Shown: one piece after another, positions 29,381 to 37,617 of the stretch
Numbering within the stretch: the stretch's first letter is position 1
Layout: every line of letters begins with the position of its first letter
IMG/VR virus record: IMGVR_UViG_3300018080_000020
Span: 1-64,000 of that record
Reading direction: 5' to 3' (one strand)
Length of the DNA: 64,000 nt
From: a virus
Notes under the pieces: generated by a model
What the model saw: the letters and a program-made list of their open reading frames with translations, nothing else
What the model was told of the DNA's origin: nothing
The model's database searches: none
Program-made: the position numbers and the translations under genes

Positions 29381-29526
29381 AAGATTCCAGAAGGGTAGAT
29401 GAGGAAGCAGTCATCTGTGCATACTGCTTAAAGATTATCCATAACGTTTTCTATGATGAGGTAGTTGTAAGGTGTCCTCATTGCAACCACGTTTCAGGTA
29501 TTAAGGATAGTAATAGTCATGATTAA
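29377..29526 (+). CDS. Zinc-ribbon small protein
   Basis: 49 aa with CAYC and CPHC separated by about 15 residues, a classical short zinc ribbon. Overlaps the next start. Confidence 0.65.
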   Translation: MKDSRRVDEEAVICAYCLKIIHNVFYDEVVVRCPHCNHVSGIKDSNSHD

Positions 29527-29890
29527 ACTAACTCAGAAGTGTTTATCAATACTTTTTTGTCTACTGTTCTTTTCTTGTGCTATGCCAATGAAGGAATGGG
29601 ATAAGACAGATCAGGCACTAATGACCAGTTATACTGTAATAAATATTATTGATATTGGTCAGACCAGAGAGATTCTTGATAACTCAAGATACCATGAGCT
29701 TAATCCGGTTATGAAAGATATGAGTCCTGATACTGCAACCCTATTCATGGCTGGAACTAATGTTGTACTATACTACAGTGCTGATTGGATTGGTGATGAG
29801 TATAGAACACCATTACTTACTGTAGCAAACTGTATCAAGATTGGGTGTGTTGGTAAAAATATTTCTATTGGACTTGGCTTCGGCTGGTAA
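29519..29890 (+). CDS. Putative lipoprotein
   Basis: 123 aa. Signal peptide with lipobox FFSC near residue 20 (CLSILFCLLFFSC), later hydrophobic stretches and a DIGQTREIL...YHELNPVM segment. Membrane-attached; could act in superinfection exclusion. Its first codons contain an operator-like TAACTCAGAAGTG. Confidence 0.65.
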   Translation: MIKLTQKCLSILFCLLFFSCAMPMKEWDKTDQALMTSYTVINIIDIGQTREILDNSRYHELNPVMKDMSPDTATLFMAGTNVVLYYSADWIGDEYRTPLLTVANCIKIGCVGKNISIGLGFGW

Positions 29891-29902
29891 GGGGGGGTAC
29901 TT

Positions 29903-30136
29903 ATGTATGAAATAAAAATGAGAGAGAATGAGTTTGATGAGTATAGAACAGTGCTTGAAATATACTATAACGGTAAGCTTTTAAATGAGTATTATGACGG
30001 TGGTGAACCGGAAGACAACTTATTCTGCCGTGACTGGAATTGGATTTCAACTGAACTTAAACGTGCCTATAGGTTAGGCCGTGAGGATGGTGCAAATAAA
30101 ACTGACACGTTAGTAATACTACCAAAGGATGCTTAA
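29903..30136 (+). CDS. Small hypothetical protein
   Basis: 77 aa, ATG after GGGGGG. Acidic, aromatic-rich. Coupled to the reductase gene by TAATG. Confidence 0.6.
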   Translation: MYEIKMRENEFDEYRTVLEIYYNGKLLNEYYDGGEPEDNLFCRDWNWISTELKRAYRLGREDGANKTDTLVILPKDA

Positions 30137-32016
30137 TGTTTAATACGCCATACCAAGAATTTATATACAAGAAGTCATATGCCCGGTGGATGCATGATGA
30201 GTGTAGACGTGAACAATGGATTGAAACTGTTGTAAGATATTCTTGTTTCATGAAGCAGTTTGTTCCTGATAAGCATAGAGGTAGCTTTGAAACTGCTATT
30301 GATGCAGTACGTAGACTTGATGTTATGCCAAGCATGAGGGCACTCTGGACTGCTGGCCCTGCCTTGGCTCGGGATAATATCTGTGGGTATAATTGTGCAT
30401 ACCTTATTATTGATCATCCAAAAGCGTTCGCTGAGTTAATGTATATTCTACTGAACGGTACAGGTGTAGGATTCTCAGTTGAACGTCAGTACACAAATAA
30501 ACTACACCCAGTACCAGAAGTACTTAAGCTCTCACCTAACGTTATTCAGTTTGCTGATAGCAAGAGGGGATGGGCTGAAGGTTACTATAAGTTTTTGCTT
30601 GAACTTTGGAGGGGCCGGATCTGTGGCTATGACCTATCTAAGGTTAGACCATACGGATCTATACTTAAAACTTTTGGTGGTAGAGCCTCAGGGCCTGAGC
30701 CACTGGAAAGACTCTTGGAGGTAACACGTGCAATTTTTGAGAATGCTAAAGGACGCAACCTCAGTAGTTTGGAGTGCCATGACATTTGTTGTCATGTTGC
30801 CAGTGTGGTTGTTAGCGGTGGTGTCCGTAGGTCTGCTTGTATTAGCCTGTCTAACCTATCTGATGATAGATTGGCTAAGTGTAAAAGTGGAGACTTTTTT
30901 AGAGTAGATCCACAAAGATCCTATGCTAACAACTCTGTAGCGTATACTGAAAAGCCTGATCAGAGAAAGCTTATTTCAGAGTGGATGAAACTTATTGAAT
31001 CACACTCCGGTGAGCGTGGGATATTTAACCGTGTAGCAGCAGACATAAAGGCACAATCAACAAGACGTGAAACTGGCTATGACTGGGGCTGTAATCCTTG
31101 TGGTGAAATTATCCTCAGGCCTTTCCAGTTCTGCAATCTCACTGAGGTTGTTGTAAGGGCTGAGGATACACAACCAACGCTCATTAAAAAGGTTGAGGCT
31201 GCAACTATACTTGGGTGTGTACAGAGTACGCTAACTGACTTTAAGTTTATCAGGCAACAGTGGAAGGACAATTGTGAAGAAGAGAGACTCCTTGGCGTGT
31301 CTCTTACTGGCCTAATGGATAATACTTATTTTAACCATACGTCTAACTATGTAAAAAGTTATCTTAAAGAGTTAAAAGAAGTAGCAATAAATACTGCAAA
31401 GCGTTGGGCTAAGATTCTTAATATAAACGTACCAACAGCAATAACTACTGTTAAGCCTTCCGGCACAGTTAGTCAGCTTGTTGGGTGCTCTTCAGGACTA
31501 CACACAAGGCACGCCAGTTATTATATAAGGCGTGTTCAAATGACGGATAGTGATCCTCTCTGCAAACTATTAATAAATCAAGGCATGGCTGCTACACCTG
31601 TCTTTGGTAGTGCTAACACGGTAGTGTTTGAATTTCCAATCAAGTCACCTGATTATTCTGTTGTTTCAAAAGACGTGTCTGCTATTGAGCAGTTAGAGTA
31701 TTGGCTAATGTTAAAAAATTATTGGTGTGAACACAATCCAAGCTGTACCATCACGGTTAAACCGGATGAGTGGATAGGTGTTCTTAACTGGATAGATAAG
31801 AACTGGGATAGTATCTGTGGATTATCGTTCTTTCCTGCTTCTGACTCTGTCTATGAACAAGCACCCTATGAGGAAATAGATGAAGATACTTATAACAGCA
31901 TGGTCGATAGTATGCCTACTGTTGATTTCAGTAAACTTGATCATTATGAGTCCAAGGATTATACCCAAGGCTCACAAGAATACTCATGTACAGGTAACGC
32001 CTGTGAGTTACTATAA
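30136..32016 (+). CDS. Adenosylcobalamin-dependent (class II) ribonucleotide reductase
   Basis: 626 aa. MPSMRALWTAGPA and NGTGVGFSVE near the N-terminus, NPCGEIILRPFQFCNLTEV at about residues 320-338, PSGTVSQLVGCSSG near 438-451, and a C-terminal C-x4-C tail (SCTGNACELL) for reductant exchange. Length and the single chain match the monomeric RTPR type that uses B12 and no radical partner subunit. Makes deoxynucleotides with dut and ThyX. Confidence 0.9.
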   Translation: MFNTPYQEFIYKKSYARWMHDECRREQWIETVVRYSCFMKQFVPDKHRGSFETAIDAVRRLDVMPSMRALWTAGPALARDNICGYNCAYLIIDHPKAFAELMYILLNGTGVGFSVERQYTNKLHPVPEVLKLSPNVIQFADSKRGWAEGYYKFLLELWRGRICGYDLSKVRPYGSILKTFGGRASGPEPLERLLEVTRAIFENAKGRNLSSLECHDICCHVASVVVSGGVRRSACISLSNLSDDRLAKCKSGDFFRVDPQRSYANNSVAYTEKPDQRKLISEWMKLIESHSGERGIFNRVAADIKAQSTRRETGYDWGCNPCGEIILRPFQFCNLTEVVVRAEDTQPTLIKKVEAATILGCVQSTLTDFKFIRQQWKDNCEEERLLGVSLTGLMDNTYFNHTSNYVKSYLKELKEVAINTAKRWAKILNINVPTAITTVKPSGTVSQLVGCSSGLHTRHASYYIRRVQMTDSDPLCKLLINQGMAATPVFGSANTVVFEFPIKSPDYSVVSKDVSAIEQLEYWLMLKNYWCEHNPSCTITVKPDEWIGVLNWIDKNWDSICGLSFFPASDSVYEQAPYEEIDEDTYNSMVDSMPTVDFSKLDHYESKDYTQGSQEYSCTGNACELL

Positions 32017-32032
32017 AATAGAGGAGGAGATA

Positions 32033-32506
32033 ATGCCAATGAACCCCGGGCAACTTCGTAAACTGATAACTGATGTACTTATTACAATGGACATGTACAG
32101 CAAGAATGCTGTTGAGCTACTTATGCTAACAGCAGCACAGGAGAGCCATTGTGGTGAGTATATAGAGCAGCTTAACGGCCCTGCTTTAGGCATCTTTCAG
32201 ATGGAGCCAAATACATATGAGGATACTTTTAGCAATTACTTAATGTATAAACCAAGGCTCCTTAACAAGGTTAAAGATCTGTTTGTGTTACATGACTATG
32301 TTGACATTCCTGACCTTAACCTTCGTGGTAACCTTATCTTACAGATAGCTATGGCTCGTATTTATTATATGAGGTTCAGTGAGCAACTACCTGACCATAA
32401 CAACGTAGAAGCCATGGCTCAGTACTGGAAGAAATACTGGAATACTCCTAAGGGTAAGGGTCATGTAACTGAGGCAAAAAACAACTATATGAGGTATGCG
32501 GTATAA
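32033..32506 (+). CDS. Transglycosylase-like muralytic protein
   Basis: 157 aa from ATG 32033 after GAGGAGG; longer in-frame start lacks a site. MLTAAQESHCGEYIEQLNGPALGIFQMEPNTYED contains E-S then GIFQ-M typical of SLT-like lysozyme folds (shown in pieces). No signal peptide. Possible cell-wall hydrolase; alternative is an ejection-associated hydrolase. Confidence 0.5.
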   Translation: MPMNPGQLRKLITDVLITMDMYSKNAVELLMLTAAQESHCGEYIEQLNGPALGIFQMEPNTYEDTFSNYLMYKPRLLNKVKDLFVLHDYVDIPDLNLRGNLILQIAMARIYYMRFSEQLPDHNNVEAMAQYWKKYWNTPKGKGHVTEAKNNYMRYAV

Positions 32507-32526
32507 AATAATTAAGGAGATATAGC

Positions 32527-33144
32527 ATGGAAGACAAAGACAAAGGTTTTACTGTAGGCAAGATCACATTCGGTGGAAAGGGCAGTCTAAGTGACTTTCC
32601 AAATTCTTTTAGCAAGGTACAGGCAACCAGTGAAACACCACGTGAGTTTAACACTGGCTCGGTACGTGACTCACGGGAAGGCAAGGGTAGGTTTGATCTG
32701 GTAAGCCCCATAGCAATGCAAAGGATTGCAAAGCACTATGAGAATGGTGCAAAGAAGTATAAGGACAGGAACTGGGAAAAGGGCCAACCAGTCATGAGTT
32801 ACCTTGACTCTGCAGAGAGACATATTAACAAGCTTAAGGAAGTGAAACTTAAGGGCTTACCGTTAGATGAGGATCATATTGCAGCGTCATGCTGGAACCT
32901 TATGGCAATCATGCATATGGAAGAAATGGTACGTTGTGGTTTGCTTCCAACTGATTTGATTGACTACCCGGGGCCAATGCCTAAGATAGAGGGTAGACCA
33001 TACAATGATCCAAGGAACGTTAGGTTTGGTGTAGACGGATTGGATATTAAAACTGACACTATAAGTAGCCACCAGTTGTGTAGCCGTAGTAGTTATTGTG
33101 AGAATACTAAGTGTGAAAGACACCCTGACAGTGTGAATGAATAA
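32527..33144 (+). CDS. dATP/dGTP diphosphohydrolase-like protein
   Basis: 205 aa, AAGGAG upstream. RFDLVSPIAMQRIAKHYENGAKKYKDRNWEKG and SYLDSAERHINK, then EDHIAASCWNLMAIMHM are the segments of the family (PF18909-type) related to MazG-like all-alpha NTP pyrophosphatases. Likely balances purine dNTP pools. Related enzymes occur with 2-aminoadenine genomes, but no PurZ is seen here. Confidence 0.75.
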   Translation: MEDKDKGFTVGKITFGGKGSLSDFPNSFSKVQATSETPREFNTGSVRDSREGKGRFDLVSPIAMQRIAKHYENGAKKYKDRNWEKGQPVMSYLDSAERHINKLKEVKLKGLPLDEDHIAASCWNLMAIMHMEEMVRCGLLPTDLIDYPGPMPKIEGRPYNDPRNVRFGVDGLDIKTDTISSHQLCSRSSYCENTKCERHPDSVNE

Positions 33145-33153
33145 GGAGACATA

Positions 33154-33303
33154 ATGGAAAAGTGTAAATCTTGTGTACACTATGACAAAGAAAAGAGTAA
33201 TAAGAATTGGGTAGTATGTAAAGGGATTATGCCAGTAGATGTTATACTAAGTGGAACATCTGAAAATTGCAAGAACTATAAAAAGAAGGATAAGGAGTCG
33301 TAA
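33154..33303 (+). CDS. Small zinc-binding protein
   Basis: 49 aa. C..C near the start (CKSC), VC and NC later, giving a four-cysteine pattern. Lys-rich end. Coupled to the next gene by TAATG. Confidence 0.6.
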   Translation: MEKCKSCVHYDKEKSNKNWVVCKGIMPVDVILSGTSENCKNYKKKDKES

Positions 33304-33530
33304 TGCAACCAGATAAACCATTGTTCGGTGGGCCTATTATGCAAGCGTGTAAGGGCTGTTCTAAAATTGTTGATCACTTTGGTATTGAGTGGTGCTCAGT
33401 ATACCCTTATCCAGACAGAATTTGGGCACGTGGTGAATGCTTTTTCAACCGTACAAAAAAAGAAGGCCCAAAACGTAAGGTACGTGTCGGGCAATTGAAA
33501 ACTAAAAGGAATAGAGGTAAGCTGAGATGA
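33303..33530 (+). CDS. Small cysteine-rich basic protein
   Basis: 75 aa. CKGCSK near residues 15-20, WCSVYP and CFFN, then a basic tail ending KTKRNRGKLR. Zinc-binding and probably nucleic-acid-binding. Confidence 0.6.
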   Translation: MQPDKPLFGGPIMQACKGCSKIVDHFGIEWCSVYPYPDRIWARGECFFNRTKKEGPKRKVRVGQLKTKRNRGKLR

Positions 33531-33662
33531 AGTTAAAGACTAATAAATGATGTTATTGTCCAGTGCACAAAGTATGAGAGGAAGGGCCAAATGTCTCTCT
33601 CTGATATGAGAGATATTGCTACTATTATTAACCCTAACAAGAACAAGATAGGATTATTATAA
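33527..33662 (+). pseudogene. Small frame-disrupted reading frame
   Basis: ATG AAG TTA AAG ACT AAT AAA then TGA; in the +1 frame a reading frame continues to 33662 (DVIVQCTKYERKGQMSLSDM...). One indel would join them to about 44 aa. It may be broken, or translated from an internal ATG at about 33591, so it is only tentative. Confidence 0.35.
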
Positions 33663-33674
33663 AGGAGGCGTAAT

Positions 33675-33878
33675 ATGAAAAAGGTAACAACAATTAAGGG
33701 ATGGGCTATTAAGTCTAAGAATGATCAAGAGTACCTTGATGATGATAGTATGCTTCCATTTAGCGGAAGTATTAAAATATTCAAGCTCAAAAGGGATGCT
33801 GTTGCTGATATTAAAAATGCTGGCACTGTAGAGGATGAAATACCTGTTAAGGTTGAGCTTGAGCTTCGTGAGGTATAA
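33675..33878 (+). CDS. Small hypothetical protein
   Basis: 67 aa, AAGGAGG upstream. Lysine- and aspartate-rich, beta-type N-terminus (KVTTIKGWAIKSK). Coupled to next gene by TAATG. Confidence 0.6.
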   Translation: MKKVTTIKGWAIKSKNDQEYLDDDSMLPFSGSIKIFKLKRDAVADIKNAGTVEDEIPVKVELELREV

Positions 33879-34036
33879 TGACTGTCAGGTATTTTAAACA
33901 CAGGGCAGGACGTTTCCAGTGGACTATAAAGGAATGGGAATGCTGTGGTCACATTTGGCAACTAATGTTAAGTAAAAATTATCCTGAACGGTATCACTGG
34001 AAACCTGTCTGTCCAACATGTGGGAGGTCTAAATGA
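33878..34036 (+). CDS. Small zinc-finger-like protein
   Basis: 52 aa. C-C-x-H (ECCGHIW) and CPTC at the end form a possible zinc site. Overlaps the next start (ATGA). Confidence 0.55.
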   Translation: MTVRYFKHRAGRFQWTIKEWECCGHIWQLMLSKNYPERYHWKPVCPTCGRSK

Positions 34037-34287
34037 TAAGGCTTAATGATAAGTGGGGAATTAAGTTTAATGAGTTATCTGTTGATGTCCTTGAGATCCG
34101 GGTAAACCAAAAGACCGGAAAAGAGTATACTACGCCCAGATTCTACTTTCCTAACCTTGAGACTGCACTGTGTGGTATCACTGATCGTAGCTTGGTTGAC
34201 TGTGAGTCATGGAAGTGTGTAGTAGACCAGATAAAAGAACTTAAGGCTGAGATTAAGGAAATGGTTAGCCAAATTAATGCTACGTAG
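34033..34287 (+). CDS. Small hypothetical protein
   Basis: 84 aa. Basic-acidic mixed with NQKTGKEYTTPRFYFPNLETAL, and a C-terminal helix. Unknown. Confidence 0.6.
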   Translation: MIRLNDKWGIKFNELSVDVLEIRVNQKTGKEYTTPRFYFPNLETALCGITDRSLVDCESWKCVVDQIKELKAEIKEMVSQINAT

Positions 34288-34334
34288 GCTGTGTGAGAGC
34301 CTCACCAGTGGACTATTTTTAAAGGGGGAATATA

Positions 34335-34976
34335 ATGATATTAATCAGGCCAAGTTTTTCAATCATGAAAATAACCTCAGATCCACTTAGGCTAATAGAG
34401 GTTGCTGGACGTACCTGTTATAAGTCTGAGGATAGGATCACGGCAGAGTCTTCAGAGAGATTTGTTAATATGGTAACCAAGCGTGGTCATCACTCTGTTA
34501 TTGAGCACGCTATAGCTACAGTTAAGATTGTGTGTGACCGTGGTGTAACACATGAGCTTGTTCGTCACAGACTCTGTAGCTTCAGTCAGGAGTCTACCCG
34601 GTACTGCAACTATGCTGGTGGTGTTACATTTGTTATTCCACCGTGGGTTAAAATTGACCCGGGAACGTATGAGAATAAAGAATACCCAAGGTCAAAACAA
34701 ATATCAGTATCAGACCTATGCTGGTTTGTATATATGATGGATGCTGAGCATGAGTATAAACAGTTATTACACTTAGGCTGGTCACCAGAGAAGGCCCGGT
34801 CAGTGCTGCCTAATTCAACCAAGACTGAGATAGTCGTGACTGCAAATGTGCGTGAGTGGAGACACATCTTTAAGCTCAGGTGCTCTAAGGCTGCTCATCC
34901 ACAAATGAGAGAGATAATGAAGCCTATGTTAGCAGAGTTCAAAAGACGGGTTCCGGTTATCTTTGATGATTTATAA
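34335..34976 (+). CDS. thyX: Flavin-dependent thymidylate synthase ThyX
   Basis: 213 aa, AAGGGGG upstream. The signature RHRLCSFSQESTRY at about residues 76-89 is the ThyX motif RHRxxSxxxxSxR. Uses FAD and methylenetetrahydrofolate to make dTMP from dUMP, complementing dut. Full length. Confidence 0.95.
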   Translation: MILIRPSFSIMKITSDPLRLIEVAGRTCYKSEDRITAESSERFVNMVTKRGHHSVIEHAIATVKIVCDRGVTHELVRHRLCSFSQESTRYCNYAGGVTFVIPPWVKIDPGTYENKEYPRSKQISVSDLCWFVYMMDAEHEYKQLLHLGWSPEKARSVLPNSTKTEIVVTANVREWRHIFKLRCSKAAHPQMREIMKPMLAEFKRRVPVIFDDL

Positions 34977-34985
34977 GGAGGGCTA

Positions 34986-35339
34986 ATGAGTGAACAGGAT
35001 GAAGTATTTAATAATGCAATACTGAAGGCTGAACTTATCGGTAAGCCTTGTGGTATTAGACACTTTTTGAATGAAGGCATGATGGCAGTTACATATATAA
35101 ACCAGAAGTTCCGTGGCTTCAGGGCTGTTATACCTATCTGTCAGATCTGTGTAAACAGGTTAGAACATGATGACTGGGTATTATTATACTGTGTACGCTG
35201 TAACCAGTCAATATGGATCTATAAGCCGGAGTCAATTAGTCCAACCAACTATAAAAAAGGTGAGCACATTAAGTGGCTGGACTACTGCAAGTTTTGTTAC
35301 GGACTAACAGAAGAACAGCTAATTAAAGGAGAGAGATAG
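34986..35339 (+). CDS. Multi-cysteine zinc protein
   Basis: 117 aa, AAGGAGGG upstream. CQIC, YCVRC and YCKFC form two possible zinc sites. Function unknown. Confidence 0.65.
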   Translation: MSEQDEVFNNAILKAELIGKPCGIRHFLNEGMMAVTYINQKFRGFRAVIPICQICVNRLEHDDWVLLYCVRCNQSIWIYKPESISPTNYKKGEHIKWLDYCKFCYGLTEEQLIKGER

Positions 35340-35343
35340 ATAG

Positions 35344-35556
35344 ATGAGTAGTATAGAAATGAAAGTATCAAACCCGGAAGATGTACAGGTTACACTAACA
35401 ATAACTTGGAAGCTGTCAACCTTTAAACAACTAAGCAAGTCATTATATAAAACAGATGACTTCATGCTCTGGCCTGTAAATGAACTCAGGACTGCTATCA
35501 GGGATTTGACCAACCAAGTTGAGGCTACTAACTTGGCTGATCTAAATCCTAAATAG
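35344..35556 (+). CDS. Small hypothetical protein, last gene of the plus arm
   Basis: 70 aa. AGAGATAGA upstream; ends 8 nt inside the convergent integrase gene. Contains DVQVTLTITWKLSTFKQL and a helix. Unknown. Confidence 0.6.
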   Translation: MSSIEMKVSNPEDVQVTLTITWKLSTFKQLSKSLYKTDDFMLWPVNELRTAIRDLTNQVEATNLADLNPK

Positions 35557-36670
35557 TTTCCTGATCAAAGCACTTGTCCAATCTATTGACAGCATCCTGA
35601 CCTTGATTAGGCATCAGGTGAATATACCTCATGGTGGTTTCAATTTTCTTGTGCCCCATGAGGTTTCTTATTGTTACGATGTTCTCACCTTCAATTGCCA
35701 GCCAGCTTGCAAAGGTGTGTCTCAGGGTATAAAAGATAACACGCTGCAATCTATTCTCTGCATCCTTGTTTAGGCCAAGCTCATCAACCAGTCTGTTAAA
35801 GAGCCTCATATTATACCTTTCAGTGAACAGGAGCTTATGTTTTAACATAGGTATCACATTACTACCCACAGCCATATTTAAACGCTCCATAAGGATCTCA
35901 CGTAGCGTAGGGCACATTGCAACAGACCTTGACCGGGCCTCACTGGGGTCTTTAGTTTTCTCTACCGTGATAACGTTGTTCCTGAAGTCAATGTTTCTGC
36001 CATATAATCTCATGACCTCACCACGCCTTAGGCCAGTGTATAGGCTAATAGCAGCCTGACAGTGCAGGTCACTATCAACCTCTTTAAACTTAGCAAGCAT
36101 GGCCTTGGCTTCAGCATGTGTCAGGAATCTGGTTCTCTTATTGTTAACCTTTTTCTTTTCAACATTAGAAACCGGATTCTGACCTTCAAACAATCCCCAT
36201 TTAATCATCTTGTTAAAGATGGCTCCAAGCAAGTGTAGGTTCATGTTGATTGAACCGTCAGAGAGTGGCTCACCGTTTACCCTTTTCCACTTGGCCTTAG
36301 CCTGTTCAATCTTAAGGGTTGTAACGTCTGATAGCTTCAGGCCACCAAAGTAAGGCAACAGGTGATGTGTGTACCTGCTCTCATCCACATTAATGGTGCT
36401 CTTTCCTTCTGACTTTAACCAAGCATGGTACGTTTTCCATGCATCATTTAGCTTAATATCTTTCTTTTTCTTTGGAAGGATCTTGCCAAACTTAGCATCC
36501 CTCATACGCTCATGCCGGATCTGTACGGCATCCTTGATCTTTACCGGGCCAAGGGTTTCCCATACCTGTTCCCCGGATACATAGTAACATATTCTGATAG
36601 ACTCTTGACCACGCTTTGTCTTATACCCATATATCCCGGGGTTCTTTCCAACCTTATAAACCTTAGACAT
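35549..36670 (-). CDS. int: Tyrosine-type integrase
   Basis: 373 aa. Start ATG 36670-36668 with GGAGGA upstream; longer starts run into the promoter. SAM-like arm-binding part with ...WKTYHAWLKSEGKST, core with TGLRRGEV (first catalytic Arg, about 214), RHTFASWL (His, Arg, about 312), GHKKIETTMRY (His and Tyr, nucleophile about 345-349). Catalyses attP/attB recombination, so the phage is probably temperate. Confidence 0.92.
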   Translation of the reverse strand: MSKVYKVGKNPGIYGYKTKRGQESIRICYYVSGEQVWETLGPVKIKDAVQIRHERMRDAKFGKILPKKKKDIKLNDAWKTYHAWLKSEGKSTINVDESRYTHHLLPYFGGLKLSDVTTLKIEQAKAKWKRVNGEPLSDGSINMNLHLLGAIFNKMIKWGLFEGQNPVSNVEKKKVNNKRTRFLTHAEAKAMLAKFKEVDSDLHCQAAISLYTGLRRGEVMRLYGRNIDFRNNVITVEKTKDPSEARSRSVAMCPTLREILMERLNMAVGSNVIPMLKHKLLFTERYNMRLFNRLVDELGLNKDAENRLQRVIFYTLRHTFASWLAIEGENIVTIRNLMGHKKIETTMRYIHLMPNQGQDAVNRLDKCFDQETI

Positions 36671-36684
36671 AAAAAAATCCTCCT

Positions 36685-36699
36685 GCATTAGTGAGTTAA
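36685..36699. promoter_or_regulatory. Operator-like palindrome (site l)
   Basis: GCATTAGTGAGTTAA; minus strand TTAACTCACTAATGC, between the int promoter and int ribosome-binding site. Confidence 0.6.
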
Positions 36700-36713
36700 T
36701 TGCCCTATTAATC

Positions 36714-36743
36714 ATAATATAGCAACTATATCAGTAGTGTCAA
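36714..36743 (-). promoter_or_regulatory. int promoter
   Basis: Minus strand TTGACA (36743-36738), 18-bp spacer ending in TA, TATTAT (36719-36714), then GATTAATAGGG. Same design as the early promoters. Confidence 0.8.
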
Positions 36744-36975
36744 GAGGATTTTTGTTAATTTATTATTAATATTTTTTTCCTCATAAGCCATTATAATGAT
36801 TATTGATTCATATGTGATACCTTTCTAAGTTCTTTTAAAGATTAAAATATTAAAACATATCGGCTCATTAGTGAGTTAGCATCTTGTAGTTCCTTTACAA
36901 GACTTATTTTATAGTTTTCTTTTATAAACAATAGTTTAAACTTTTTCATTAGTGTGATATTAACTTATTATTAAT
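36744..36975. other. AT-rich region upstream of int, candidate attP
   Basis: Non-coding, very AT-rich, with another operator-like CTCATTAGTGAGTTA (36864-36878). attP commonly lies beside int, but no core or arm sites can be fixed from one sequence. Confidence 0.35.
36864..36878. promoter_or_regulatory. Operator-like palindrome (site m)
   Basis: CTCATTAGTGAGTTA, same motif as site l. Confidence 0.5.
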
Positions 36976-37212
36976 TTATCCTATAGATGCCTTTATAATA
37001 ACACCGATCACGATCATAAGGACGGATATTGTACCACTAATGAAGGTTTTGTATAGAAAGCCCATGCCTTTTTCCAGCTTATCGATCTTTATCTTTCTTT
37101 CAGAGCACCTGTTAAACCCATCATCACTGGCAGCATGAACAAGTATTTTACACATTGAATCAATCTTACCTTCCATTCTAATTATACGTTCCCCCATTTC
37201 TTGATGATTCAT
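36976..37212 (-). CDS. Membrane protein, holin-like
   Basis: 78 aa, AGGGAGGG upstream. Hydrophilic helical N-terminal part (about 1-50, RMEGKIDSMCKIL) and one C-terminal transmembrane helix (about 53-76, FISGTISVLMIVIGVIIKAS). Beside a phospholipase-like gene, so a role in lysis (holin or spanin part) is likely. Confidence 0.55.
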   Translation of the reverse strand: MNHQEMGERIIRMEGKIDSMCKILVHAASDDGFNRCSERKIKIDKLEKGMGFLYKTFISGTISVLMIVIGVIIKASIG

Positions 37213-37214
37213 GG

Positions 37215-37616
37215 TTAGCCCTCCCTCTTCATTGTCTTGCCACTCTGGAAGGCATCATTTCCACCCATATAAACGGCTTGAAAGTATGACATTACCCTTC
37301 TTAGTCGTAGAACGTCCAGCATACCAGAATCTGCGGTAACTAATAGGGTCATGTTAACAAGGAACACAAGATCGGCTACCCTTTTATCTTTAAGCGTCTT
37401 ACCCTCACTGTACATCCAGTCATGGATCTGACATGCCAGATAGACAGACTCGCCATACATTGTGTCTGGCACAAACCAGTCACCAATATTACCCGGGCCA
37501 CAGCCACCAGTTCTTTCTTCGATCAGGTCTTCGTTTGCATTTGCAAAGCTCATCGGTGCAACAAGAGTAAAACCCTCTCTTTCGATTAATGTTAGTCTCC
37601 ACATTCCTGCTTCCAT
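37215..37616 (-). CDS. Phospholipase A2-like protein
   Basis: 133 aa. GCGPGN (residues 38-43) resembles the PLA2 calcium loop, and CQIHDWMY (62-69) resembles the catalytic CxxHDxxY, with a further Asp in KRVADLVFLVNM. The spacing recalls parvovirus-type PLA2 more than secreted PLA2. Located in the lysis region beside a membrane protein, so host membrane damage at lysis or entry is possible. Alternative: a structural remnant of that fold. Confidence 0.6.
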   Translation of the reverse strand: MEAGMWRLTLIEREGFTLVAPMSFANANEDLIEERTGGCGPGNIGDWFVPDTMYGESVYLACQIHDWMYSEGKTLKDKRVADLVFLVNMTLLVTADSGMLDVLRLRRVMSYFQAVYMGGNDAFQSGKTMKREG

Positions 37617-37617
37617 G

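Noticed and set aside
30057-30417. Minus-strand frames inside the reductase
   Set aside because: Shadows of a long, well-conserved plus-strand gene.
32527-33144. 2-aminoadenine (Z) genome
   Set aside because: The diphosphohydrolase-like protein alone is not enough; no adenylosuccinate synthetase-like PurZ is present in the window.
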